Of a stretch of 64,000 nucleotides of DNA, positions 13,310 to 25,376 are shown piece after piece. The stretch spans positions 5,654,881-5,718,880 of the forward strand of contig NC_089223.1 in NCBI RefSeq assembly GCF_963924675.1, written 5' to 3'. Made by a program: the position numbers and the translations under genes. The stretch's first letter is position 1, and each line of letters starts with the position of its first letter. The notes under the pieces were generated by a model. It did not search any database, was not told the DNA's origin, and worked only from the letters and a program-made list of their open reading frames with translations. Origin of the DNA: Phocoena phocoena (taxonomy: Eukaryota; Chordata; Mammalia; Artiodactyla; Phocoenidae).

Positions 13310-13556
13310 TTTGAAATCACACCCCACTAGTTTCCAATAGTAACTTCTGTCCTTACTGGGGTAGCCTTTGACAAATCCCTCATAGCCTTAATACTTGGCT
13401 TCCATACAAATAGTGGCTGTCTTGATAAGTTGTTCAGGGATTTGAGAGGATATACATAGAATGAAGTAATTCCAATTTATTTGAGATTTGATGAGATTAA
13501 ATTTTAATAACGTCTAGCATATTATGGGTATTTAATGGGCATCAGTCATTATTGTT
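13310..13556 (+). repeat. Diverged MIR-like fragment
   Basis: The order 'tgacaaatccctcatagcct' then, about 180 bases on, 'acgtctagcatattatgggt' then 'tttaatgggcatcagtcatt' follows the MIR layout, with many substitutions. Confidence 0.45.
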
Positions 13557-14277
13557 GAGAGAAACTTACCTGAAAACCTATAGACGTGCAGACTCTTATT
13601 GTAGACCAAGTCACCACTAAAGACCATGGTTTTGGAAATATAACTGAAAGAGAACAAAGTATTGCAGAAAATAATACTGGATAAAGAGAATTGAAGACCA
13701 AAATTTGGAAGTTATATTAACATATGCTTGTGTCATGTTTCTAACTTTTCAAATAACTTGCAGATCAACTGTAAAAAGGAATCTAGTCAGTAGGAACTAA
13801 GCTTTCATTTCATATCCAGCATCAAATAATGATGGAGTGTGACTGAAAATACATATATGGTATAATTCCTGCCATGAATTACTTGCAGATGCACTAGGAG
13901 ATAATGGAGACTTTTTTTCTGGATGGAGACATCTTACACTCTAAGGAGAAAATACAATAAAGAACCAAAATGATGATAAAGATAGTAGATGTGAAAGGAA
14001 TTCAGGAAAGCACATATCACGGGGTAGCCAGAGAAAGAGGTGGGGAGAAATGGCCATGAAGATAGGTGAGATATGGCTGTGGATAAAGCGGGAGAGGAAA
14101 ACCCTGAGTGAAACCACTGTGGCGGGAAGGAGCACTGTAGGTGTAGGGAAGATGATAAGATTAAATGTAGGAGAAAGGGGATGAGTGGAGAAGATCAGGG
14201 TCAGAATTAACATCATGGAGGAACCAGATGGTGGAGCTCCAGTGTTAATAGGACATGTCTGTTGTAGATCTGATAGG

Positions 14278-14460
14278 CAGTTAAAAACAACAATCTGGAG
14301 TCAGATCTGAGTTCAGATGCTTGCTCTGACATTTCTTGGCTGTGTGACTTTTGGAATGCAGACAGACCTCTCTGACCTTCTGTTTCTTCATTCGTCACAT
14401 GTGGAAAGGAATTCTTAAGTCAGAAGATTGTTGCACATATGATGTCAGTATAAATCTCAG
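14278..14460 (+). repeat. MIR SINE fragment
   Basis: TCTGGAGTCAGATCTGAGTT, then CTTGGCTGTGTGACTTTTGG and CTTCTGTTTCTTCATTCGTC, match the MIR left-to-middle consensus in order. Ancient. Confidence 0.65.
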
Positions 14461-14577
14461 AAGATTTTGGTCCACAAAAACAGTTCCTAAAAGGAGGCCA
14501 AGGACCAAAAACTTTAAACCATAAGCCTCATTTCACAAAGCAGACTTGAAAAATCAAGAAAGCAAACTGAAACAGAG

Positions 14578-15206
14578 AAGGACCCTATGGTCCTTCCCCT
14601 CCACATCTTCTGCCTGCCTTTTGCCTATAAAAAAAACTTTAGCCAAACAATAATCAGAGAAGTGAGAAAATACAGAAACAAAAACAGTCCAACAAGACTA
14701 AATAATAATGGTTTAGTCATTAAGCATAGTCAGGGGCTTTTAGTTCCTCCTCAAGGGCTATAGATAATATTCTGAGCCATGTCCTGTGAGCTGTCATGTA
14801 GATACTGAAACCCCTGCCAGGTGGAAGAAGTTAACAACATGATGAGCAGACTGTAGCCACGACATAAGCTGCCACAATTCTGAGAACTGGCCTCAAGGAA
14901 ATGGGAAACTGACCCTGGAACTGAAGATTAACTGTGCTTAGAACAGTCAAGATGACACTGATCAGACAACCAATGATCAATTTCAAGATGACTGTCAGAA
15001 CTGACTATGCTGTTTCTGCATGTAGCCCCCTCCATCCGTCTCTTGCAACTGGCTGTGGGGAGGGGGAGGGGAGTCGGCCTTTGAACAGGAGTCCACCCTC
15101 CCCCACAGTTGCCGGCATCCACCACAAAGCAAACTTTCCTTTCCACCAACCTTGCCTCTTTATTGCCTTTTGAATGATGAGCAGCCAGACCCCACTTTCA
15201 GTTACA
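14578..15206 (+). mobile_element. Solo ERV-type LTR (copy A, SINE-free)
   Basis: Runs from TGAAACAGAGAAGGACCC to TTCAGTTACA, 629 bases, starting TG and ending CA as LTRs do. It aligns end to end with the copy at 37301-38107 once that copy's SINE is removed. Shared blocks include AAATAATAATGGTTTAGTCA, CTATAGATAATATTCTGAGC and CATGTAGCCCCCTCC. The poly(A) signal present in the sister copy at 38024 (AATAAA) has become CACAAA here. No internal retroviral genes adjoin it. Family name not known to me. Confidence 0.7.
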
Positions 15207-16389
15207 AAATGACTCTCAAGAAATTCTTAAAGCTGAGTGATTGTCCCTGGTTCTCTGGACTCTCAGACCTGTGTTCCTTCCATTAAATCACATTTATTTT
15301 CCAATTTGCAAGATCCCAAGTATACATGGAGCAACTTAGAAATCACTGAGCTAGTAGGAACTTACATTAAAAATAGTTAAAGCTTTTATTATCTATTATT
15401 TAATATACTATGATTATATTATACATTATTAATAGCATATATAAAGAATCACGAACCAAAATAAGGATTTGAGCATTTGAACAGTAAATTAGATAAGAGC
15501 ATTATTTCAATGTTCCATTTACTGAAGTTGGAAACTGTCCTGGGGTTATGTAAGAAAAATACCTTATTCTTAGGAAATCACACTGAAATATGTAGAGGTA
15601 AAGGAAGACAATAATATCTGCAACTTACTCTCAAGAGATTCTGCAAAAAGAATAAATATATATATTCTCTTTCTCCCTCTACAATATATGTGTGTGTATG
15701 TAAATATATACATAAGTGTAAGTATATATAGTATATGGGTGTACTAACCTTGCAACTTTTATGTAATTTAAATTTCCAGATAAAGAGTTTAAGAAAAAAA
15801 AGCAGGGGAAAGATAAACACAAAATCCAGCCAGTGTGAGCCAGGTAGAGGGATCGGGTCAGGGAGGAGGGCCCAGAGTGCTGTGATGGGTTCATGTTGGC
15901 ATGGCTGTTCCTCTAGTCACCCTGCTTTTGAGCTACGTATATGTTACTGACACTGTTGTGTGTGTACCATAGTACATGAGAAAGGAGATGAAAGGAAAAA
16001 TAACTCTCTCTAAAAAATAAGGACTCGATCAAGAAAAATTACAAAATAATTCTGCCTGTAATCTTGTGGAAATGATGTAATGATATATAAGGAACATACT
16101 TAGAAAAGCTGAGACAGTTTATGGCAGATAATTGAATATCTGAGAGAGAACTTTCATGCTACCTGAGCTGTAAACAGACTTTCAAGGTTAAAGATGTAAG
16201 GGAACTGAGGAACTCATTTGCTTCACAATGACGAATTTGAAGACCTTGAAAGATACGCTTTGCTCCGCTGAGATTTGCACTGTTCTGAGAAAAATAACTT
16301 TCAGCAGTTAATAAAGGCTTTCATGTTCATCTGATTCTCAAATTAAATAAAACACAACAAAACAAAATATAGATTGACCAGCATTCACA
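15207..16389. other. Intergenic DNA with TA and TG simple sequence
   Basis: A low-complexity patch of TATATA and TGTGTG motifs lies around 15655-15740. The rest is AT-rich and unrecognised. Confidence 0.4.
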
Positions 16390-16990
16390 GAATGATTACT
16401 TTATGAAGAGAACTGTATTAGAAATAAATAAAGGTAAAACCAGCATGATTTCTACCTTAGGGAACTTATGTCATAAACAGAAATAACTGTGTCATGAGGG
16501 AAAATGTGAGATGTCATAAAGGAACAAAGATTCGTGAACAAAGATAGGAGGAAAAAGTATTTGAGGGTTCTAAAAAAGCGGGTCAAGAAAGGATGACGAA
16601 GAGAGTTGCTATGAGTAGAGCTTGAAGGTTGGGTAGGATTGCATACAGGTACATTTTACTGGAAGAACCATAGCAAGAAGTTCATAGCAAGCAGCAGGGT
16701 CAACGTGAGAAAGGTGAAGTTAACACACAGATGGATGAGGAATTGTCCACCTGATTTAGAAAAGCCATGGACATCATGTAGACCAGGCTGGAAAGGGGGG
16801 TTAGAGCCGGATTTGCCAGGCATTGCCGGTGGGTCGGGTAAGGAGTATTTCCCAAACATGGGCACATACTCCAGCAGGACAGGCAGACCACTCAATGGTG
16901 AGATGCTAAGTGCTCTCCTTCTGCACGACCTGAATAGCCCCTGCTCCACACTGAAGAAATAGATGCCAAGCAGAGGTTCTCCATGGCCCA
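16390..16990 (+). repeat. Possible ancient LINE-like repeat
   Basis: The order 'agaactgtattagaaataaa', 'tctaccttagggaacttatg', 'gagagttgctatgagtagag', 'ttgaaggttgggtagga' resembles a mammal-wide element whose pattern also appears at about 26730-26990 and 29320-29450. It is very diverged and I cannot fix the family. The 107-codon frame inside it has no known domain. Confidence 0.3.
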
Positions 16991-18197
16991 GTCACACTCA
17001 CACCCACAACCCAGATGCCTTCAAGTAGGGCTCTCAGCAGGGTCTTTCTGAACTTCCTCATTCCTGGCTTATTGCTCTAGACTCAGAATTAGAGATTCAT
17101 ATTGTATCTCAAAGTTGTTTTTCAGTTTGGTCTTAATTATTCTGTATGAGGCAGACATTATTTAAGATGTTCGTATGAAATTGTAGTTCTTCCTTAAATT
17201 TCAGTATAGAAAAAGTTTCTTCTCCAGTTCTCTTTTTCTTTTCTTTTCTTTTCCTTTGGTTTTGTTTTATTTTATTTATTTGTCCATAGGATTTTTATTT
17301 CCATTTAAATTCAGGTAAGAGAGTTAAACAAACGTGCCTGCACTACTTTGCCATCTTACCTGGAAGTCATAGATCTTCTTCTTCGATTAAATGCCATAGG
17401 AGACTGAGAAACATTTTTAGTAAGCCTCTGGCTAAAATTTAATTTTATTAGCTCCAGAGCATAAAAGAGACTTTCCTTCTGAGTGTGTTACTGTGTGTGG
17501 AATGAAGCATTCCCAGGGTTTCTATGTTAAATTAAATCAAGCTTTCCTTTTTCCCTCTGAATCAGGTTAAGGGTTTTTAAATAGATTGCTTGGTTGGTCC
17601 AGACAGGAATTGCTCCAACAGTTATAAAGATTAGTTGAACAGCCTTAAGTTATCCAAGTCTTACCCTCACAATTTAGAATACCCTAATTTCCATCAAAAG
17701 TGCAGGGCTTAGCAGAACATCTCAATTTAAGGTAACGCTCTCCTTTAAAGAAGAGGAAGTGATATTTCATTAGGCCTGGCATCATTTTCCAAGGATTTTG
17801 TGATTTCCCCAGTGTGAAAACCTCTTGGTAGAAACCTCAGTAACTGGGTAAAGAGAAAATACTCTTGACTAATCAGAATTGCTTAAAGTAAATTTCCTGC
17901 TGGAGTAGAACCCGGACACCATTACTAAAACTGTTGCTGAGTTATGGTCATAAAATGCTAAGAGGGGCCATACAGATAATCATCTGGTTAAACTTTTGTA
18001 TTGTAGCTTAAATCAGAGAAATTGAATAAACAGACCAAGGTTGACCAGAGCTAAATTAAAGAGGTAAGATTCAGAGTCAGTTTTCCTAACTATGCTCATT
18101 TTACTTCACCATCACAATTCCTGAGAGTAAAAGAATGCACCTACCGTTTGAATCTCCTGTTCCCTGGTGAATTCTTAAAAAAGACTAAACACCAATT
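16991..18197. other. Intergenic DNA with a pyrimidine tract
   Basis: A CTTTT-type pyrimidine run sits at about 17226-17260. Otherwise AT-rich, with no gene or nameable repeat. Confidence 0.4.
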
Positions 18198-18440
18198 TTT
18201 AAAAAATGTTATTGGAGTAGAGTTGATTTACAATGTTGTGCTAATTTCAGATGGACAGCAAAGTGATTCAGCTATACATATACATATATTCATTCTTTTT
18301 TAGATTCTTTTCTCATATAGGTCATTACAGAGTATTGAGCGGAGTTCCCTGTGCTGCAGTAGGTCCTTGTTTGTTGTCTATCTTATATAGAGTAGTGTGT
18401 ATATGTTCATCCCAAGCTCCTGATTTATCCCTCAGCAACG
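18198..18440 (-). mobile_element. L1 3' end fragment
   Basis: On the minus strand this is the common L1 3' untranslated tail of whales and even-toed ungulates. The plus strand reads GTTGATTTACAATGTTGTG, then CAGCAAAGTGATTCAGCTAT, then GAGTTCCCTGTGCTGCAGTA. 5'-truncated, no coding sequence. It is followed at 18441-18480 by a directly repeated 'tttcaaacactcatttttt'. Confidence 0.85.
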
Positions 18441-18489
18441 TTTCAAACACTCATTTTTTTTTTCAAACACTCATTTTTTAAAAGCCAAA

Positions 18490-18724
18490 TATTTTTTGAA
18501 GTATAGTTGTTTTACAATGTTGTGTTAGTTTCAGGTGTACAGTAAAGTGATTCAGTTATACATATATATATATATTTTCAGATTCTATTTCCTTATAGGT
18601 TATTCCAAAATGTTGGTAGAGTTCCCTGTGCTATACAGTAGGTCCTCGTTGATTATCTGTTTTGTATATAGTGGTGTGTATATGTTAATCCCAAACTCCT
18701 AATTTATCCCTACCTTCCACCTTG
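18490..18724 (-). mobile_element. Second L1 3' end fragment, separate insertion
   Basis: Same L1 tail and orientation as the neighbour to the left, but flanked by its own 10-base target-site duplication AAAAGCCAAA (18480-18489 and 18725-18734). It is therefore an independent event and not a tandem duplication. About 235 bases, severely 5'-truncated. Confidence 0.85.
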
Positions 18725-19019
18725 AAAAGCCAAACACTTAAAAACATTTGAAGTAGCCCCCAAACCACGTAAGCAATGTGAAACTGGTAACAGTGGCTCT
18801 TGCCTCTAACGAAGAGAACTTATTGGCTGGGCAAGGAAGAGATAGGAGGGAAATTTATGTTTATTATATGCTCATTTTATGTCTTTTAAATTGTTTTTTC
18901 TTAAGTAATTCTTCACTGAACTAGATAAATTGAAAGTCTGTTAGGGAGAGAAACTTGTGTTTGTAAGGATTAAGGGTGCTAAACTGAAAGGGATGGGCTT
19001 GTGATAGTTACATTTATGT

Positions 19020-19400
19020 GGCAAGCTCACTGGGTGCCCAGATATTTGGCTAAACATTATTTCTGGGTGTGTCTGTTAGGGTGTTTCCTGGGGAGGTTAG
19101 TATTTCAACTGGTGGACTCTTTAAAGCAGATGCCTTGTCCTATGTGGGTGCCCATAATCCGATCCACTGGATGGAACAGAACAAAAGATGGAGGAAGGGC
19201 AAATTCAGGTCTTCTGCTGGCTGTTGAGCTGGGACATGGGTTTCCTCCTGCCCCTGGAGTAAGACTGGCACCACTGGCTCCCCTGGTTCTCAGGCCTTTG
19301 CATCTGGACTGACGACACCACCAGCTCTCCTGGGCCTCCAGCTTGCAAGCACACATTGTGGGGCTTCTCAGCCTTCACGATTGTGGAGCTAATTCCTCAT

Positions 19401-19447
<47 letters not shown>

Positions 19448-19520
19448 TTCTTTCTCCCTCCCCATATATATATTCTATTGGTTCTGCTTCTCTGGGAAGC
19501 ACTGACTAAATAGAGTGTAC
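19020..19520 (+). repeat. Ancient mammalian repeat with CT microsatellite
   Basis: Contains the ordered blocks 'ggtggactctttaaagcaga', 'ccttcacgattgtggagct', a CT run, then 'ctattggttctgcttctctg' and GAAGCACTGACTAA. This layout, including the CT run, is common to an old interspersed mammalian element I cannot name with certainty. Frames across it lack protein homology. Confidence 0.5.
19406..19441. repeat. (CT)n microsatellite
   Basis: About 18 uninterrupted CT units inside the old repeat above. Likely length-variable. Confidence 0.95.
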
Positions 19521-19939
19521 TTACTATGCCAGCACAGTATATGCATGATCTCATCAATCCTCGCAGGAACACTGGAAGATTTCTGTGTTACAAGGTAGAG
19601 GAAGTTAGAGCATTGGTCTGTAATCCTTTCTTCCCCCCGTAATTAACTGGGAACAACTCGAGGGAAATGTAAAAAAGGCAGGTGATCCAGTGTAATCTCC
19701 TTGTCAGCATGTTAATGGAACCTCTGAGTAAATACACTAATAATATTTGCCAGGAGGGGATATTTATGTGTAGAATGTTTTGAACAGGATGAGCCTGGTT
19801 AAGTGTAACATGTAGGAAATAAACCCCAAATCTATGGTTTTATAGGCATGGCTCTGGGGAAAATGTCACATAAACTGAAACAGAAGTGGAGATGTCCCAT
19901 GTGCGGTAAACCTGTAGTAGTTGTTTTGAAACCTGTTTT

Positions 19940-20356
19940 TTTAAAAAAAAAAATTTCCAAAGTACAGCTGATTTACAGTGTTGTGTTAATTTCTGCTGTA
20001 CAGCAAGTTATTCAGTTGTACATATATATGTATATACATTTTTAATATCCTTTTCCGTTATGGTTTATCATAGGATATTGAATACAGTTCCCTGTGCTAT
20101 ACAGTAGAACCTTGCTCTGTTTATCTCTTCTGTATGTAATAGTTTCCATCTGCTAACCTCAGCCTCCCACTCCATCCTTCCCCAGCCTCTCCCTCCTGGC
20201 AACCACAGGTCTGTTCTCTATATCAGTGAGACTGTTTCTGTTTCGTGGATAAGTTCCTTTGTGCCATGTTTTGGATTCAACCTATAAATGACATCATGAT
20301 ATTTGTCTTTCTCTTTTAGTTCACTTAGTATGATCATCTCTAGTTGCATGAAACCT
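19940..20356 (-). mobile_element. L1 3' end fragment
   Basis: Poly(T/A)-rich left edge, then antisense L1 tail blocks GCTGATTTACAGTGTTGTG, AGTTCCCTGTGCTATACAGT, 'ggcaaccacaggtctgttct' and 'cacttagtatgatcatctct'. Longer than the other L1 tails here because it extends into the region upstream of the tail. 5'-truncated. Confidence 0.85.
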
Positions 20357-20811
20357 CTTGTGTCATCAGGGGTCAGAGAGCATGTGTCTGATGCAAGAGG
20401 CAGGAACTTGAGCCACCTCAGCATTCTAGAATTTTCTTTGCACTGCCTTGGGTCTGTCTTCCTCCAAAGCCTTTCTCACTTCAGGGCCTCTCAGGAGAAA
20501 CTTCCTCACTCCTAGGCCACTCTTTTATGATGATTTGCAAGTAGAAATGTTGTTAGAGAGACCTACCTGCAAATGGGCACTCCTCTGGTTGTCTGTGTGA
20601 GAGAGAGAGAAAGGCAGTAGAAAGAGGTGGGGAGAGACTGGAAGGAAATGTATGAATAGGCTCCTAACGAAAGCTGACCGTTCACATCATCGCAAGGTAT
20701 TACGTGGTCTTTTAAAGTGGAAAAAGAGTCCTATTTACTTGTCCATGACTTGTGAAATCCAAGTGTTGAATTAAGATAGATACATCATCATCAGAATCTC
20801 TAGAAGCTATA

Positions 20812-21065
20812 GCGTGTTCTAGTTATGAGCTTTGCCTCTAGAGCCAGATGGACTAGAGTTGAATCCCTGCTCTGCTACGCATTAGCTATGAGCTTGGCGG
20901 GTTACTTCATTCTCGGTGCCTCATTTTTCTAGTCTGTAAAATGGGAACAGTGTTACTAGTACTTAGCTCATAGGGTTGTTGTAAGGATTAAGTGAGATAA
21001 TACACAGAAAGGGTTTAGAACGATGCCTGGTACATAGTAAGTACTATTAGCTATTATTATTATTC
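20812..21065 (+). repeat. MIR SINE, nearly complete
   Basis: One of the best-preserved MIRs here. In order: 'gttgaatccctgctctgcta', CATTAGCTATGAGCTTGG, GTCTGTAAAATGGGAACAG, TCATAGGGTTGTTGTAAGG and ATGCCTGGTACATAGTAAG. Confidence 0.88.
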
Positions 21066-21434
21066 TGTACATCTGAGGTTCAAAAAATCAAACATCTTTC
21101 ACAAGCTCAGTCAGTGACAGAGTCAGAATTCCAGTCTTGCTATGTGCTTCAATGAAATACAATTCTCTCTTGAAAGGTTTTGTAAATATTTTAAAATTAA
21201 AACTGTGCTTCACTTTCTGATCCCAGAGCACTTTGTATGTGTATCTATTTTGCCACTTCATGGAAGGTATTGTGGTTTTGGTTGGTTCTTTTGCAGCCTT
21301 CTCTGCCAAACTGTGAATTCGGAGCAGAATTGTGGAGCATACATCTTTGTCTTACCCGTGCCCAGCATAATAAATATTTGGTAAATGAACACTAAATGCA
21401 ACAAATAATAATAAATATACTGTCAGGCTTGTAA

Positions 21435-21638
21435 TTTTTTTTTTTTTTACGGTACGCGGGCCTCTCACTGTTGTGGCCTCTCCCGTTGCGGAGCACAGGC
21501 TCCGGACGCGCAGGCTCAGCGGCCATGGCTCACGGGCCCAGCCGCTCCGCGGCATGTGGGATCTTCCCGGATCGGAGCACGAACCCATGTCCCCTGCATG
21601 GGCGGGCGGACTCCCAACCACTGCGTCACCAGGGAAGC
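21435..21638 (-). mobile_element. CHR-type SINE with 9-base TSD
   Basis: Poly(T) at 21435-21448, antisense CHR body, head ending CACCAGGGAAGC. Flanked by CAGGCTTGT at 21424-21432 and 21641-21649. Young subfamily. Confidence 0.93.
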
Positions 21639-21649
21639 ACCAGGCTTGT

Positions 21650-22150
21650 GATATCTTTAGGTCTGTAACTTTTTGACTCTTCAAATCATATTACTCAATT
21701 TTTTTACTTTATTATATGCAGTCACACTTGAGGATATCTTTGGCAGATCATTTTCAAAAACTTTAATGATACTTAGTGGCAAATAAAAGAAGACATTTCT
21801 CAAGTTGTGCTCACTTCCTTGATTCTCACCCTAACATTCCACTTAGCAAATGTCACTATGACTCCCAGAGTAGGGACTCAGATTTATCTCATTCCCTGAT
21901 CAAAGGGACATATTATGTCATGTCCTATAAGGACATCTTCCCAGCAGTTGAGATCTTGAATGCTTCAGCTATGCTACAATAATTTAATTAAGGCTGTGAC
22001 TGTCCTCAAAAATAACGAAATAAAAATAAACATGTATAGAAAATGCCTCAAACAAGAAAAAAATAAAACGTTAATATAGTTGATCTTATTAGAATTTTTC
22101 AAATGTTCTCAAGCTTGCCCACCATGGCAGCTTTCTGTTTTATGTAAATT

Positions 22151-22184
<34 letters not shown>

Positions 22185-22741
22185 CTCAGGTACACCCAAA
22201 ATTATAGAATTTGAAACTATGAAAAATGGAAGAGTGCTGACTCCCTGGTTATTGGGGGAATGAAGTGGGGACCATCTCAGTAAAGACTTACACGTTAGTA
22301 TGAAACGTTCCAGGGCTGTGGTTTCCTATTCTTGTGACTACTGCAGAACCTTTCTTTTCCTCAAGTTATTCACCAGGTCCACAGATGTAGTAAAGCTATA
22401 CTAGTGTCTGGGGGCTTGGACACGCAGAATCTATCCCCATGTGACCCTTTCTGCCTGTGAATCTGCTTTCTTGGTTAAACAGTTGCACTTGGCCTACAGT
22501 TTCCCACTAACCAGAAGGATGTGCTCATTGGATAATCAAAACACGAGCAGGATTTGTGATTAGAAATGGTAAGCAGGCTCCACAACTAAGTGGAACACAC
22601 TGATTATTTTAAAGTGAAGCTATAAAGAACGTTTAAAAGCACTACAAACCCAACTCTCAAATAGCTCCCTATTAAGATAAGGCTTAATATTTTGGCCTAA
22701 ATTTCTGAGATACCAGGTGCTGGAAGTATTAAACCAAAATG
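21650..22741. other. Intergenic DNA with a CA microsatellite
   Basis: A CA run lies at 22153-22181. The rest is AT-rich, with no recognised gene or transposon. Confidence 0.45.
22153..22181. repeat. (CA)n microsatellite
   Basis: About 14 uninterrupted AC units, likely length-variable. Confidence 0.95.
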
Positions 22742-22905
22742 GAAAGGAATATGAAAATGAATATAAATATATATGTATAACTGAATCACTTTGCTGTACA
22801 GCAGAATCACACTTTACAACACTGTAAATCACTTTACAGTAAAAGTGCAAATCACTTTACAACACTGTAAATCAACTAGACTTCAATAAAATAAAATTTT
22901 TAAAG
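22742..22905 (+). mobile_element. L1 3' end with internal 20-base duplication
   Basis: Sense L1 tail: ATAACTGAATCACTTTGCTG, then an A-rich end with TTCAATAAAATAAAA. Inside it CTTTACAACACTGTAAATCA occurs exactly twice, at 22812-22831 and 22855-22874, offset by 43 bases. Other copies in this window carry one. Confidence 0.85.
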
Positions 22906-23879
22906 ACACATTTCAGTCTTTCTCTAGTTAGTCAAACATATATGTATAGTGTATGTGTGTAACTGTGTAATTGATATTATACGTGTATATTAGGACTTAT
23001 TGAAAATGGGCTATTAAGAAATAAAATCAAGTAAAAAAAATGAAAGACTGTCTTATTGGGCCAATCCTTTGAGAATAAAAATGTCATTGAAGGTAAATTT
23101 TCAGCCTCCCATAAGCTTTATACTGTATAACTCTTTTGTTTTGAATTATGAGGACATAAGCTTGGTTATTATATAAAAATGTAAAGAAAATTTTATCTAA
23201 TAAAAGCCATAAATGATTAAATCACAACATGCATTTAGATGGTTTTCAGGTAGCAGAATATGTACATCTTATTATGCTAGATTGAATGCAAGCTCCTAGA
23301 CAACACAGAGATCCCATTGCTTCATAAATATTAAAATTAATCAGGATGATATGTTGAACCTTGAATACATACAGAAGTATCTGTCATGTGTCTATGAATA
23401 TCTCAGTGTCTAATGTTGAGCACAATGAGAATCTCATAATATAGTTTCTGATAAAGAATTGTCCATAATTAGTTTATTTATTTTTCCATTGGTAGCTGAA
23501 TGATGAGAAAAAGCAAAGGCAGTTGAAAAAACATTGAACAATAGTAAGTTTCTTCGCTTATATTTGACAGTGGGAGAAACACACACACGCACACACACTG
23601 ACAAGTCACAAATCTTTTCTTTCTGCCATGTGTGTACAGTGGAGGTTCTTAACCTGCAGTACAAGATCATGCATAGAAATAAAAATTACATTTTTTTGCC
23701 TTAACCTCTAATTAAAGTTTGCATTTCCTCCAATTATTAGTGTACATGAAAAAAAACACCACCACACCATTAGCAGTGCAATAGAAATCAGGTATTTTCA
23801 TATCACATAATAGTGGTTGCAAACATGTCTGTTACTACTTTGAAATTATTATAGTTATGATGAGTGGTTGCAATTATTA
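22906..23879. other. Intergenic DNA, nothing recognised
   Basis: AT-rich, with an ACACAC/GCACAC patch near 23578-23598. No gene-like frame. Confidence 0.4.
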
Positions 23880-23891
23880 TTTAAGCAATAA

Positions 23892-24101
23892 TTTTTTTTT
23901 TTTTTTTTTTGCGGTACGCGGGCCTGTCACTGTTGTGGCCTCTCCCGTTGCGGAGCACAGGCTCCGGACGCGCAGGCTCAGCGGCCATGGCTCACGGGCC
24001 CAGTCGCTCCGCGGCATGTGGCATCCTTCCGGACCGGGGCACGAACCCGCGTCCCCTGCATCGGCAGGCGGACTCTCAACCACTGCGCCACCAGGGAAGC
24101 C
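23892..24101 (-). mobile_element. CHR-type SINE with 16-base TSD
   Basis: Poly(T) at 23892-23910, antisense CHR body, head ending CCAGGGAAGCC. Flanked by a 16-base direct repeat TTTAAGCAATAATTTT (23880-23895 and 24105-24120). The perfect duplication points to a fairly recent insertion. The 128-codon frame through it is a SINE artefact. Confidence 0.95.
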
Positions 24102-24295
24102 TAATTTAAGCAATAATTTTAAAAGTACACTTATTACTATAGCACACAGTTTTTTAAAACATTTTGATTATTGCACTTTAGTACAATTTTTTCCATTGTA
24201 TACTTATGAATTTTACTTTATGCACTTAAAAACATTATTCTGAGAAGGAAACCATAGACTTGAACAAAATACAAAGGAGTCTGTGTCAAAAACAG

Positions 24296-24773
24296 AAAAA
24301 TGTCCCCTCAAACATCTCATGGCCTAATCCCCAGAATCTGTGTGTGTGTTACCTCACATGTAGAAGGGACTTTGCAATGTGATCGAGGTAAGTGTACTGA
24401 GATGGGGAGATTATGCTGGAGTATGTATCTAAGTGAGCTCAGTGTAATCGCAGTGTGTCCTTATAACAGGAAAGCAGGAGTGAAAGTCAGAGAAAGGAGG
24501 TGAGAAGCTGTCACCAGAGGTTGCAGTTATGCACTTTGAAGACAGAGGAAAGGGCCCTGAGCCAAAGAATGCAGGCAGCTCCTGGGAGTTGGAAAAGGCG
24601 AAGAAAACCAGTTCTCTCCAGCCTTCGAAGGAATGAAGCCTGATGACAACTTGACTTTGGCTCTGCGAGACTCATTTTGGACTTCTGACGTCTACAACTG
24701 TAAGAATAGAATTTGTGTTGTTTCAAGCCACCACGTTTGTGAGAATTTGTTACAGCAGCAGTGGGACACTAAT
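24296..24773 (+). mobile_element. MLT1-family (MaLR) solo LTR
   Basis: Blocks in MLT1 order: 'catggcctaatccccagaat', GGGACTTTGCAATGTGATC, GTGTCCTTATAACAGG, 'gcctgatgacaacttgactt', 'ttggacttctgacgtctaca', TGTTGTTTCAAGCCACCACG and GGGACACTAATGC. Ancient, no internal sequence. Confidence 0.75.
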
Positions 24774-25024
24774 GCATCATGGCACCAGTCAGGAACTCCT
24801 GAGGGTCATGTTGGCCACTTGTTCCACTAGTAATACCAGTGTTCCTATGACTTAGGGGAAGTGCTTTCCTTGTTTCATATAGGACCATGGTCTTGGTCAA
24901 ACAGACTATCACTAAGACCAAGTGCTTTGTTTTCCTGGAAACATTCCAGTATTAAAATACTTTTAAGGTTTTGGCACATTTACGTTGGCCTTACACCAAA
25001 AATTAAAAAGTAGACATATTTTGT

Positions 25025-25376
25025 TTTGTTTTGTTTTTAAATTCATTCATTTATTTATGGCTGTGTTGGGTCTTCGTTGCTGTGTGCGGGCTTTCTCTAG
25101 TTGCGGCGAGCGGGGGCTACTGTTCGTTGTGGTGCGTGGGCTTCTCATTACGGTGGCTTCTCTTGTGGAGCACGGGCTGTAGGTGCACAGGCTTCAGTAG
25201 TAGTGGCACGTGGGCTCAGTAGCTGTGGCTCGCAGGCTCTAGAGCGCAGGCTCAGTAGTCGTGGCGCACAGGCTTAGTTGCTCCGCAGCATGTGGGATCT
25301 TCCTGGACCACGGCTTGAACCTGTGTCCCCTTCATTGGCAGGTGGATTCTGAACCACTGTGCCACCAGGGAAGCCC
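25025..25376 (-). mobile_element. Long, older CHR-family SINE
   Basis: T-rich left edge, then 'gctgtgttgggtcttcgttg', then a body with repeated GTGGGCTC/GCAGGCTC blocks, and a head ending GCCACCAGGGAAGCCC. About 350 bases, longer and more diverged than the 205-base CHR copies, so a different and older subfamily. Confidence 0.85.

Noticed and set aside
23857..24243. Similar peptides of the type VASPVAEHRLRTRRLSGHG in many frames, looking like a protein family.
   Set aside because: All come from CHR SINE copies (7211, 21435, 23892, 32393, 45739, 48972). They are repeat translations and not genes.
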